This document shows, one piece after another, positions 1 through 10,478 of a stretch of 64,000 nucleotides of DNA; position 1 is the stretch's first letter; every line of letters starts with the position of its first letter. The notes under the pieces are model-generated. The model was not told where the DNA came from, did not search any database, and was given only the letters and a program-made list of their open reading frames with translations. Source of the stretch: Ischnura elegans (taxonomy: Eukaryota > Arthropoda > Insecta > Odonata > Coenagrionidae); assembly GCF_921293095.1 (NCBI RefSeq), contig NC_060252.1:1178001-1242000 (forward strand), read 5' to 3'. Position numbers and translations under genes: made by a program.

Positions 1-376
1 CCCCGTCTGCACCCACATGAGAGTGTGCAGGCGCCGCAGGATCTCGTTTGGGGTTGATATCCGTGATGCTGTTTCCCACCCATGGGTGGCGGCGATGGCA
101 AGGATCCTAGTACGGTTGTACCCAATATTCCTCTTAGTGGTCGAAAGATTCGGCCGTTCTGACCCCAATGTGAGTAAGAGATGGTGCTGGTGAGCTTCGG
201 GGAGTCCTTGTTGTTTGCCAGGAGCGTAAGCAGCCCTAGAACCTCCTGGTCTGCAGGTGTGGGCAGCATTCCGGGCGCGGTGGCCGGGAGAAGCTGTCGA
301 AAGCCTTGTTCCAGGGACAGGGCCTGGGAAGCTGGCTGCGATGCCAGAGGCTGTGACCCAAGGTATTGCGATGGTT
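1..376 (-). CDS. Unidentified partial exon running off the left edge
   Basis: A GC-rich stretch is open on the minus strand to the window edge. In one frame it reads a Ser/Gln/Pro-rich segment (SQPLASQPASQALSLEQ), then PTPADQEVLGLLTLLANN, then a basic Cys-containing tail. A pyrimidine-rich tract ending in CTAG at 380-377 could be the splice acceptor for this frame. A second minus-strand frame is also open: from an ATG just inside another acceptor-like CTCAG (450-446) it reads through to base 1. I do not recognise either product. The GRASP exons further right are on the same strand, so a downstream Pro/Ser-rich GRASP exon is possible but unsupported. High GC alone lengthens chance ORFs. Confidence 0.3.
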
Positions 377-487
377 CTAGTGTGGAAGGCAGCAATGGTT
401 TTGTAACGATAGGAGAAACATCGGCGTAAAAATTTAAATGTCATGCTGAGCGAACAGAAACTACATGACAGAAATAATGAATTCTTA

Positions 488-721
488 AGGCCGCTTTACA
501 CGGGGCATGGAATTGCGCCGGTTAGAGGTGCATTAATTTCTAAAATGGCGTGGAATTGCACGAATGCATGAACGAAATTAGAACAGGGGCTATTCTGCCA
601 TCTCGCATCCACGCATTCTCGCATGTGTTCTAGCAATTCACTGCTTTACACGACACAATTTTGATTGCGCCTTCGGACGTATGTCAGATTGCACAATTCC
701 ATGTACCGTGTAAAACGGCTT
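488..721. repeat. Harbinger-type MITE, family M1, copy 1
   Basis: The ends are inverted repeats: AGGCCGCTTTACACGG at the left and its imperfect complement CCGTGTAAAACGGCTT at the right, about 34 bp with mismatches. It is bounded by the trinucleotide TTA at 485-487 and 722-724, the usual 3-bp target duplication of PIF/Harbinger elements. Most of its interior is found in reverse orientation at 47391-47616. It has no coding capacity. Confidence 0.75.
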
Positions 722-1935
722 TTAGAATAGTAAAAGAAGAGATTTCTTATTATTGTCAAGCCTATAATTTTTCCAGCGCCCTTGAAAGAGTTCTGATGCC
801 CTGAAATATTATAATCACCTGGAAAGCATCAACAATCTCGATTACAACATCAAAATATTACCCCAAAAGCCATCCCAATGGCCGAGGGTGAAATCAATTT
901 ATTCAGGCTGTGTAACTGATTAAATTTGTATAGTAAAACCTCTTTACATCGTAATGGACGGGACCAAAATTTTGGCAATTTGATGTATGGAGGTTCACTA
1001 TAGAGAGGTTTTAGTGGTAGGCACCAATTTTTCATATCCTTGGGAAATGAAAGGTGCTACTGTCTATTAAACCATTATATTAATATATTTAAACATATAG
1101 GTATGCATAAGTGAACATATATTTACAATTTAATGATTACACAAAGGTATAACTAAATTGTTGAAGAGGCCTTTTTAGAAAATAAATTAGTTAATGGGTG
1201 TGCTTAAAATTTTTTTCTAACTCTCTCGAAATAATGTTTTCAATTCCACGAGCACTTTTTAATGTCATTTTCACTGTAAATAAATCACTAGCTGTTTTCG
1301 TTAATGCCTTTTTACTTAAGAATTAATTCCCTGGTGTAAGGGTTGTAATTTACTAATTGTGTTCGGAACAGGAAAGAACAATAGTTTTATATTTCTAAAC
1401 ATAATTTCTTCATCCTTGTATTTAACTGCCTGAGTTTTTTTTATTTGTGCAGCCTAGCCAGTTTCTTCTGTTTTTCCTCGGTTGTTTGAAATAGATGTGA
1501 GGGTGAATGATGGTATTCCAAAGGTCACTGCCTTCTGCCTGTCCTCGTAGGTGGCTAGGAAAATTGCTAATTATGTGGCAATGTCAAGCAGTCGCCTTCT
1601 TTTTTTTCTTGAATCCATCATCATCCTATGATTAATTACGTAATTTTCATATTTTTTCATATTTTATGGCAATTAATTGAAAATACTCCTTATTATATCT
1701 TTTAGAATTGATTTATCATTCTTATAACATGTGACTTGTTAAAGATTATAAAAAAATAAATAAACACGTGACTATGGCAAAAAATAGACAAAAAATTGAG
1801 CGTAATTTTGAAAATTTTGTTGAATTCCCTCTCTCCAAAATACAATGCACGGAGCGTTCCGAAGAAAAACTCTGTTGAGGGCACACAGAAACGCTTGGTC
1901 TGCGAAAGGACGTGATTTCCAGTGGCCTGAGTCTT

Positions 1936-2085
1936 GAAATTTTCGTTACTCACCGAACACAAATCGACGTTTTCGTTATCATCGGTAACTTCGTTAGCCT
2001 CATAGCGAATTTCGGCATCAACGAATCGCGGAGCAAGTCCTTAATTTTTTCGTTAACAGTACAGCGAGTAATCTTCGTTTCGTTA
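1936..2085. repeat. Left subterminal TTCGTT array of Harbinger-1
   Basis: Just inside the left terminus the hexamer TTCGTT or its complement AACGAA recurs about seven times in 150 bp. The right end has a denser set. Such arrays usually bind the transposase or its Myb-like partner; that role is inferred here. Confidence 0.6.
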
Positions 2086-2277
2086 TTCCCGCTGGTGCTG
2101 CAGCGACGTCTGTGGCTTTGTACCAAACTAAAACAAATGACTGCTCTAACGCAATCGTACCCCAACCCACCGTTACTGATGGTTACTATGGATTCTTACA
2201 GTGTTTATTTTTCCTTTGGAGCGACTAGTGCAGCTTAGGAGCGGATTTTTGTAATCATACATTGTAATAAAAATATA

Positions 2278-3956
2278 ATGGAGAGTGTAGGTAAGAAAAG
2301 AATGAGCAAAGTCTTCGAGAAGCAGCAGGAGCTAATGCTTGAACTTTATACGAGGCATAAAACTATTTTAACCGGAAAGCTTGGCCCTAAGGTAACAAGC
2401 AAATCTAAACAGAAATGCTGGGAAACTATCGCACAGCAATTAAATGCAGCAGGCCAGGGTTCAGCGAAGGACGAGGAGAAGTGGAAGAAGGTAATGTTTT
2501 GCTGATTATGACTGAACTAAATCTTGGAAAATGTAAACATTATTGAAAAACTTCAGTCCAGAAGTAAGTAATGCCGTTGAAGTGAAATAACTTGAACTGT
2601 AATCATTTAGATGAAATTAATTGGATGTCTTTGGAAAAAGGTGTTTATTTATTCGGTTCCTCTCTTCGTAATTCATGCTCCTTGTTCTAACGTTCTCATC
2701 AAGTCTGTTAACTGCTTTTGAATTCAGAATAGTTTTGCGCGTTATAATTCATGTATCAATGGTTAGCTAAAAGTGCTTGCAACATTGATTTTGAGACAGA
2801 CATGGGCAGACTGGAGAAGCTCAGTTAAAGCAAAAGCGTTGCGTCTCCAGAAATATCATAAAGAGACAGGTGGGGGAGGCATGTCAAAGGAAAATTTAAG
2901 CCCATTGGAGGAAAGACTTTTAGAAACTGTTGGAAAAGTTTGTACCTACGGAGATCCAGGTTGTAAGGAATCGCTTGTGGAGGTATTTTTGATAAACTTC
3001 AGTATATTTGAGCTAAGTATGTATGATTATTTTGATTCCTTAGTATTTGTTAACATTACGGAATTTCCATTTTAAAAGGAGGAGATTTCAGTTGATAATG
3101 AGGAGGTCCTGTCAGCCATAGGTTTGTAAAAAGCTGTCACCTATTCATAGTTTGTAGCATATTTGGATATAGGGCCTCATTAATATATTTTATTACTGGT
3201 AGGGCAAGTGCTCATGGACTTTGGATGTAGTAGTAGCTTTGAAGATAATACCAATGCAGGTGTGTACTGGAAAATGACAATTTTCCAAACTCAAATACAT
3301 ACAATATGATTCTTGGTTTTCTTATAAACAAGCAGTGAGAAAAGGTGCAATGCACACTTAAGGAATGATAAAAGAGTTTTAAATAAATAACTTGTACTAA
3401 GAGATATGCTCTGGTGTGATCAATGCCAATTGATGGAAATTAAAATGATTGTATTACACAGTAAGAGAACCCTCCTCGCCCTTGGAAGAGATAGTGCCTC
3501 CACCCTCTCCATTTTTGTCAAGGCAGATATCTCCTCATTCTTCCCCAATTAATAGGAATTTTGTGAAAGAGAAGAGAAAACTCAAAGGTATAAAACTAAG
3601 AGTGTTTCATAGGGATAATTGAAGTACCTGGTGAACCATGGTGAATTGATAACTACCACATTAATGCTTATATTAATTACTTTAATTTCATTTGTTGAAT
3701 CTTTCCTTCCTGATTAACAGGCAAGAACATTTCTCCTTATGAAAGAACGACGGAAAGGCTTTCTCAGATAGAGGAAGAGAAATTGAAATTTAAAAAAGAG
3801 ATTGAAGGAAAAATGTTAAACGTTCTTAATCAAATTTTAAAATCTTTAAATGACCTCCAACAAACTGAAAGTAGAAAAGCAGCTGCAGCTGAGAAGCAAG
3901 CTGATGCTTTTGAAAAGATTTCAGAATGCCTACAAAATTATTTAATAAAAAAGTAA
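2278..3956 (+). CDS. Harbinger Myb/SANT-like DNA-binding protein, six exons, intact
   Basis: This is the second Harbinger protein, expected to bind the transposon ends and help bring the transposase to the nucleus. Six exons can be read: 2278-2490, 2800-2982, 3079-3121, 3203-3259, 3462-3587 and 3721-3956. All introns start GT and end AG and the codon phases agree across every junction, giving 285 residues with no stop. The first two exons carry the Myb/MADF-like trihelix features: MSKVFEKQQELMLELY, WETIAQQLNA, KWKK, then TWADWRSSVKAKA and a Gly-rich loop before LSPLEERLLETVG. The last exon is a charged, heptad-rich helix (LSQIEEEKLKFKKEIE) that probably forms a coiled coil. The matching transposase lies convergently on the other strand and is broken. 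Exon limits are my reading and need transcript support. Confidence 0.85.
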
Positions 3957-5734
3957 TTTGAACCTATGTTACATCTATGGCATCAGATTTGTTTGAAATA
4001 TTTTAAATAATAATAATAAATATCAATATTTAATTGCCAAAGGATCAGAAAGCAATGAGTGCATTGATTCAGATGTATGGTTTTTAGAAAATAGTAAAAG
4101 CATCACCAGCAATATCATTATGTTTACGATGGGTAAAAATGGGAATGGTCAATTCTGCCATCAGCATTTTAGTAGAGGTGCTAAAGAAATGCACTACCAT
4201 TAGTCATTGAAGTCATTGATTTAGATGCATGTAGAGGTAGAAGTACATGGTACACTTAGGGGCAATGTTTGGATGAATACAAAAAGACTTAAGAATTTAC
4301 AAGTTTTCATAGTAATCCTATTTTGAGAGGAGAAATACCTTCACTTTATCCATGAAAGCCTTATCAGTTGGGAAATCTTTATTTGAAAGGGAATTTTATA
4401 GTAAAGTTGCAGCCCCATACGTTGAGGCCCTATAGGTGATTTCCTAGTTCATACAAATGGTTGGTGCAGATCATTTTGTTTTCAGTTGGAGTACTGGTGA
4501 ACATCTGAGTTGAAGTAATATTCGTTCATGTTTTTTTGTGTAAAGAATGTTTAAATTATGCTCACTCAAGAAAGGGTAAAATTTTTAACTTCTTGAATGG
4601 TAATGTCTGCATGGGCTGTTGTTATTGGCATGAGGTATAATTCAAACAACCTTCTTTTGAATATTGAACAATTTCAAGACAGAGGAAGTTCACCAAAAGA
4701 TTATATGTACTATATGATGCATGGGAGTGGAACAAGCCTTAGTAAATGTTATAGAGAATGTCAGTTGACTCCGTTTAGCGGATGGATCTAATGAGGAAGC
4801 AGATGAAGCTAAATTTGTTGACCAAAAACAAATATGGGTATCCCATGAAACATTTGAGTCTATGTGCATCCTTAAATATTTGGCTGAATTATCTTGAGGA
4901 ATATGCGTGCCATTAATTATTATAATTACACATTGCTGCAGGTAGACTATTGCCTGGTGGCAGCATTAGATGTACATGAATAGCAAATGTGTACATCCAA
5001 AGTTTCTATCTTTCTAATACAAAGTTTAGAAACAGAATTGACACCCATGATAAAAATAATCCACTAATTCTAATCTCACACTACTAAGAATAACATTGCA
5101 AAGTTGTGCCAATGAACCTATTTCAAACAATCCATTAAATACATTAATTCTAATATAATAGGTACAACTAAAAAATGAGCACTAACCCAATTTCACACTC
5201 TCCCTTTTAAACAACTATGTAATTAGTCAATAAGTGATGACACTTCTTCCTAAAAAATGTATGGGGATAGGGAAATGCCCCTCTTAGGCTCGTGTATATT
5301 TCTGAAATACATTGTGTGATTTCACAATGTTCAGTTTAAGGGAGTTCTTAAGCCATCAGCGATTCACTGACAGTTATACCATCGGTGATGAGAGATTGAA
5401 GACTGAAGAAAAAACAATGAATTTAGTGTCATCTGCATGCAGAGTTGGATAAATACCAGCTATTTTAGGGATAGTATGTGGTATTATAATCAGGTAAGTC
5501 ATTTAAACCTAAAGGTTGATTAAATCATACACTCATTTTTGGTGCCACTTGCTCCGAAGGAGAAATTGTTTATTCACAACTGGATGTTTTACTGCATCAA
5601 CAGTACAGAATTCATCGATTTTCATACAGGAGATTAATTACAAAATAACTGGTGAATTACAAAACGAGTGATGATGTAGATCGGCATGGTTGACTATTTT
5701 CTAAGGATAATAAATATCATTCAGTTTAACTAAA
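3957..5734. other. Harbinger-1 interior between its convergent genes
   Basis: AT-rich sequence between the 3' ends of the Myb-like gene and the transposase. The short open frames here (for example 4597-4791, plus strand) have no recognisable motif. I see nothing more than probable 3' UTR and spacer. Confidence 0.6.
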
Positions 5735-7247
5735 TTAGGAAAACCGAGCTCTAATAATTTGGCGACGAATTCTTAGGGCTTCATTATGAGCATGATGCTC
5801 AATATCTTCCCTTGCATAACCTGCAGCTCTATTTGCCGGAGGAAGCTGTATATTATCATCTTCCAAGTTATACCTCTTGCACATGTTGTGTATAACAACA
5901 CAAGTGTTAACGATTAATGAAGCTCTCTCAGGGGAATAATGTAGTCCTCTCTCAGATAGCAAGCATCGAAACCTACTCTTGAGGACACCGTTGCATCTTT
6001 CAATGCAGTTTCTTGCAGCAGCATGTGCCTCTGTATACCTGTTCTCTGGGGTTCCTGGTATTGCATTTAATACTGGTGTCATCAGCCAAGGCTGAAGAGG
6101 GTAACCACTATCCCCTGGGATGAAAACAAAGTATTTCATTTTGGTATTTAGCACTTCTTTATAAAACCGACAGAATGGGTGCTTACTCAATTTGATGATT
6201 AATACATTCTTGTCAACTTGAAAAGTAAACTGTAGCATACCTATAAGCCATCCATCTAGGGTTCCTACAGAATGAGCATTTTCCAATGCCCTGTATATGT
6301 TTGAGCTCCTTCAAATGAAGGAATCATGTGTTCCCCCAGGGTATCTTGCGTTAACATTTAAAATGTTTAAATCATAGTCACATATCTGATTTTAAAGGGA
6401 AACAAGCAAGAAATAGTAGGTAATTATCTACATAGGCTGTTTAACCAATATTCATGCTACATATGTATATTACCAGCTGAACATTTATGGAATGATAACC
6501 ATGCCTATTAACGTAAAGGTGTTCAGGATATACTTCATCATTTACATGGGGAGCCTTGATCTTCACGTGCGTGCAATCAATTGCACCGAGAATACCGGGG
6601 AAATTCTTTTCCTCCAAAAATCTGCAATTTAGACTTAGTTAGATTTAGTTAGGAATATCATCAATAATTATGTCCAACGTTGAATACCGTATAAGCTTGT
6701 GTAAGAGGCGCACACGTGTAAGAGGCGCACCCCTATTTTGAGGAAGGAAGCTACAGTAAACTCTTGATTTTACGAAGCAGGATTTTACGAAGTTTTCGAT
6801 TATACGAAGTGATATTGCGGTCCCGGTGAAAAGCCTATGCTAAATACATGGCGCTATTCGATTATACGAAGTTTCGATTATACGAAATTTTTTGAATTTA
6901 CGAACCTTGGCTCGGTCCCTAGGAGCAAATGGCATTCGTTTATACGAACTACGGCGAAAAATTTGTCAACAAAACTAGTTACGCCGGCGCAAGTAGCTAA
7001 AAAATCAGCGCTTCCAACTGTGGTCCATCAAAAGTGCGAAATCGTAAATGATAATGCAACTTTGGAGAGAAATGGGTCGCCAAAAACCTCACTGTGGGAA
7101 TTTAGGGGGAGTAGGAGTTCAGTTAAAATATCGCGGCTGACATTATGCCCCTATTTACGTGCCTGTTCGTAAACATAGCATCGACAATAATTCGTAGTTT
7201 AACATGTCAGGAAGGTAGCACGGAGTATTTCGTACACCCCTAATTAA

Positions 7248-7362
7248 CCCGTTGCACTGCTGTGAACGTACTTCGAAGACTATTTGACTACTTTTCGCCG
7301 AAGCACTTCGAAGGGTCCCTAATCCGGGACCCTTTCCTCGACGAGCTCACCCTCGCTGGCCC
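7248..7362. repeat. Half of a piggyBac-type palindromic MITE
   Basis: A TTAA at 7244-7247 is followed by CCCGTTGCACTGCTG and then sequence closely matching the left arm of the MITE at 49448-50200, including CGAAGCACTTCGAAGGG and CCCTTTCCTCGACGA. The right arm and right TTAA are missing. The homology stops exactly where Tigger transposase coding resumes, so a deletion probably removed the rest of the MITE together with the N-terminal half of the transposase. Confidence 0.7.
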
Positions 7363-7858
7363 CTGAAACTGGGCTATTTTTTAATGCATTACCTGATGCA
7401 ACCCTGGGTTTCAAAGGGCAAAGGTGCCATGGGGGGAAAAAGAGTAAAGTGCGTGTTACTGTGGGGCTGTGCGTCAACCAAACGGGCACGGACAAAATAA
7501 GCCCGTTGTCATTGGGAAATTTGAAAGGCCACGGTGCTTAAAACATGTAAAATTGGAAGCCCTCCCCGTTTTTTACCATGCAAATAAAAACAGCTGGATG
7601 ACCCGAGAAATTTTCCAGCAAACGGTTATACGTCTACAGAGAAAAATTGCTGGAGAGAACAGCAAAATTGTTTTAATAATGGATAATGCCACCGTTCATA
7701 AATACGTGGAAGATCTAAAATTGGCTAATGTTCGAGTCCTCTTTTTACCCCCGAACTCGACTAGCAAGTCCCAGCCCTTGGACCAAGGCATTATCCAGGA
7801 TTTTAAAGTCCTATACCGGAAGAAGCTTGAGCGGTATTACTTGCGATGGATCGCGGTA
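7363..7858 (+). pseudogene. Tigger-1 transposase, DDE catalytic half
   Basis: The C-terminal catalytic part of a pogo/Tigger (CENP-B related) transposase, which cuts and joins element ends at TA. Reading begins at ETGLFFNALPDATLGFKG, immediately after the MITE junction, so the Asp of the DET motif and the N-terminal DNA-binding half are gone. It continues CHGGKKSKVRVTVGLCVNQ, shifts frame at about 7490-7510, then reads VVIGKFERPRCLKHVK. The second catalytic Asp is in IVLIMDNATVHKY and the third in SQPLDQGIIQDFK, 32 residues apart. A GTATGT after IAV may be a splice donor, but I could not find a convincing continuation. Confidence 0.88.
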
Positions 7859-8511
7859 TGTATACATTCATCTATTTTGCTCATGTGCGTTTGGATATCG
7901 ATTTAGATATTTTTATTCATGATTATCATTCTTTCAAATCTATTTGCTACTTTTATAAATGGGAACAGAAATTAATAACATCCCGAAATGGACGTTGATA
8001 CATGCAATCCGCGCCATAATATCTTTTCGTGTATATATTGGCCTTTGTGAATGAACAACTTAAATGTCTTAAGTACTGGGCTCTATTTACCGCCAATTTA
8101 TATTTCAGGCTTCTCGTAATGAAGACACACTTCCAAGTCTAACCATGAACTTTCTTCTCACGCGCTTCCCCGTTCTCCCATGCTGGGGTTCTGTCTTTCC
8201 AAAGCCGTCCCTTCCCTCCTGCCGCCTTTGGCTGATCTTGCTGACACCCACCTTACGCATCCCAAACCCCTCCTTCCCCAGCATTTCCCATTCACTCCCT
8301 CCCTAAGGAGACTGTGCTTATGTGCGTCGCAAAAAAATACGGCCCCCAAAAGTAGACTGAGGCAGAGCTGAAGGCCATTTCCCCACCCTTCTTTGTCCTG
8401 CCCCCTTCACCAGTCCTTGTGCTGACCACACTTCTTCCCTCAGGCAATCCCCATCCCACTCTTATTCACCCCACCCACTGGGAACGTTCCCCGATTGTGG
8501 AGAAGGGCATG

Positions 8512-9005
8512 GTTCATCTTTACCTGCAACGGGGGGAAGTTATTAACCGGAGAGAGGCGGAAGAAGTATCTTCCACTATCGGGAAAATGGTGCCGCGCTT
8601 ATAATTGTCTCTCTTCTTCTCAGCTGACTTTTCAATTGAAATTAATTTCTTTGCTCTTTCCACACTATATTTATTTACGATTATGGCGCGACTATTTTTT
8701 AGTGCAAAAACTAAGAAAATCTTTTCTCTATGTCAATGATCCTTTGCCTAACTTTCAATACGGCGGAGAAAGGAACACGAAAACTAAATGAGGTGACGGT
8801 ACAGGTTTTTGCGTGTCATTTTTTGGGAATTCACGCTAGCGAACCAATACTTAACCACGTTGAGAAATGATAAAACGTCTCTTGTAGGAAAACAATCAAT
8901 GTGGATAATAACGTTTCTATCTATATTTCTCCGATACTGTAAGATGTTTCTCCTGTCGTTTTCCGGTTAGAACCTTGCTCCTGTCGGCATAAAAGGAGAG
9001 AAACA
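8512..9005. repeat. Inverted repeat inside Tigger-1
   Basis: A segment at 8512-8588 recurs imperfectly in inverse orientation at about 8924-9005; AACCGGA followed by AGAA, ATCTT and TATCGG is shared. This suggests a small foldback insertion. The spacer is unremarkable, and no target duplication was identified. Confidence 0.4.
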
Positions 9006-10192
9006 TACTATATGAACAGGTCACCTCACACCCGGTATGAAGAATACAGTCCTGATGAAGAATTAAGTCTTTTATGGCAACGTCTGCGAAGATGATGGAA
9101 CACATAGTAGTCGGACGGAGAACTCAAACAGAATTTACTTCAAATATTCGCCAGAAGATAATCACATATCCTACGTTATTTATGATCGTAATTGAGTCTC
9201 AGTGAAAATAGAGCACATTTTGCTGAAAATACGAAGTAACTCGAAATATTAACTTACGAAGGTTATTTTGGAAACGGGCTAAGACCCTTGTTTTTCTTTT
9301 TTTCTCGTCACTGAGAGATAGAGGGCGACATAAATGGCGGTTAGGCCGGCTGCCGCTAAAATTCCGTGGGTGTCAGAAACAAATATCTATCTTTTGCATA
9401 CTTAATAGTAGCTATTGGCTCCTAACCACAAATTTATTACTGTTAATTCTTATAATAAACATTGCAATTCATTATTTGATTACGTTTTCGAAACTGGTCG
9501 GGAATTTCTTTAGCGATCGTTGATGTTGAAGTATGAACTAGAAATGGGAATTGTATGGTGGTATTTAACGATTTTTCACATCATAAATCGAAAGCAAAAA
9601 GCCTTTTCTATGAATTATACCGAGAATAACCACCGAAAACATTTAAATAAGATCACTAAAGACAAAAAACGGCGGAATAAACAAAAGCGAACATTTTTTT
9701 CGTGACTTATGAAAAAGGTTTGAATTTACGAAACTCGATTTTACGAAGTGCCAATTTTCCGGTCCCACTGACTTCGTAAAATCAAGAGTTTACTGTATAA
9801 AGAAAAAAAAATTTTACGGTATTTTTTTATCCTATCGTGCGAAGTTGCAGATGTATGCCTGGAATTTCGACAGTTATCGAAATTTCCTCTTTCAGTACTA
9901 TTTGAAAGAGGAAATTTTGATAACTGCGGCGATAATAGGGGCATAAGAGGGAGTAGAAAGAGTTCCAATCCTCTCTTCGCATACATCATCGCTCTACGTT
10001 GCTTGTCCTACTCACGAACAATTTCTTTTAAAAGCTCTCTCAGGAGTATTACAATAGAATTACAGCCGTGGAAAATTTTAAAGCAAAACACGACAGACAC
10101 ACAGCATGAACCTTCCCAAGAGATAGGACAACAATCGGGGCAATCTCAGCGCCTTAGGAAAATAACCACGTCGTAGATTTAAGGCCCCTTGC

Positions 10193-10478
10193 GCACACAC
10201 CGATTTTGGACGGCCGGTAAAATATCGGCCGTCCACATTCCAATAGTGAACAATGGGAGAGCATTGGAGCTTGCGCACGTACCGAACACGCGCCGGTACC
10301 GGCTAAATGCCGGTTAGCTGCCGGCCATTGTCACTGTGGATCGCCGTCGCCGGCTCAAAACATAGCAACTCATCCTTTGACCGGTAAAAATCCGGCGTGT
10401 GTGCAAGCATCGCTTCGCCGGTAAAATATCGGCCGATATTTTACCGGCCGTCCAAATTCGGTGTGTGTGCAAGGGGCC
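10193..10478. repeat. 286-bp MITE with long terminal inverted repeats inside E1-A
   Basis: The ends GGCCCCTTGCGCACACACCG and CGGTGTGTGTGCAAGGGGCC begin nearly perfect inverted repeats of about 50 bp, which include GGACGGCCGGTAAAATATCGG. The core is rich in CCGG motifs. E1-B has different sequence at this point, so the boundaries rest on the inverted repeats alone. Confidence 0.75.

Larger units (their letters stand above)
6754..9795 (+). mobile_element. Tigger-1 transposon inserted in E1-A
   Basis: The ends CAGTAAACTCTTGATTTTAC and its complement GTAAAATCAAGAGTTTACTG are flanked by TA (6752-6753 and 9796-9797). Subterminal copies of GATTTTACGAAG and GATTATACGAAG repeat at both ends. The paralogous copy E1-B reads straight through the site (GGAGC TAAAGAAAAA), which fixes the insertion boundaries and the TA duplication. 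Length is 3042 bp. It contains a decayed transposase and a piggyBac-type MITE fragment. Confidence 0.95.

Noticed and set aside
181-429. Plus-strand open frame of 82 codons
   Set aside because: It is opposite the better-looking minus frame in GC-rich DNA, with no motif and no splice or context support.
8180-8371. Proline-rich frame in Tigger-1 as a transposase C-terminus
   Set aside because: It is a pyrimidine-rich tract with no Tigger C-terminal pattern, and frames on both strands are open for compositional reasons.
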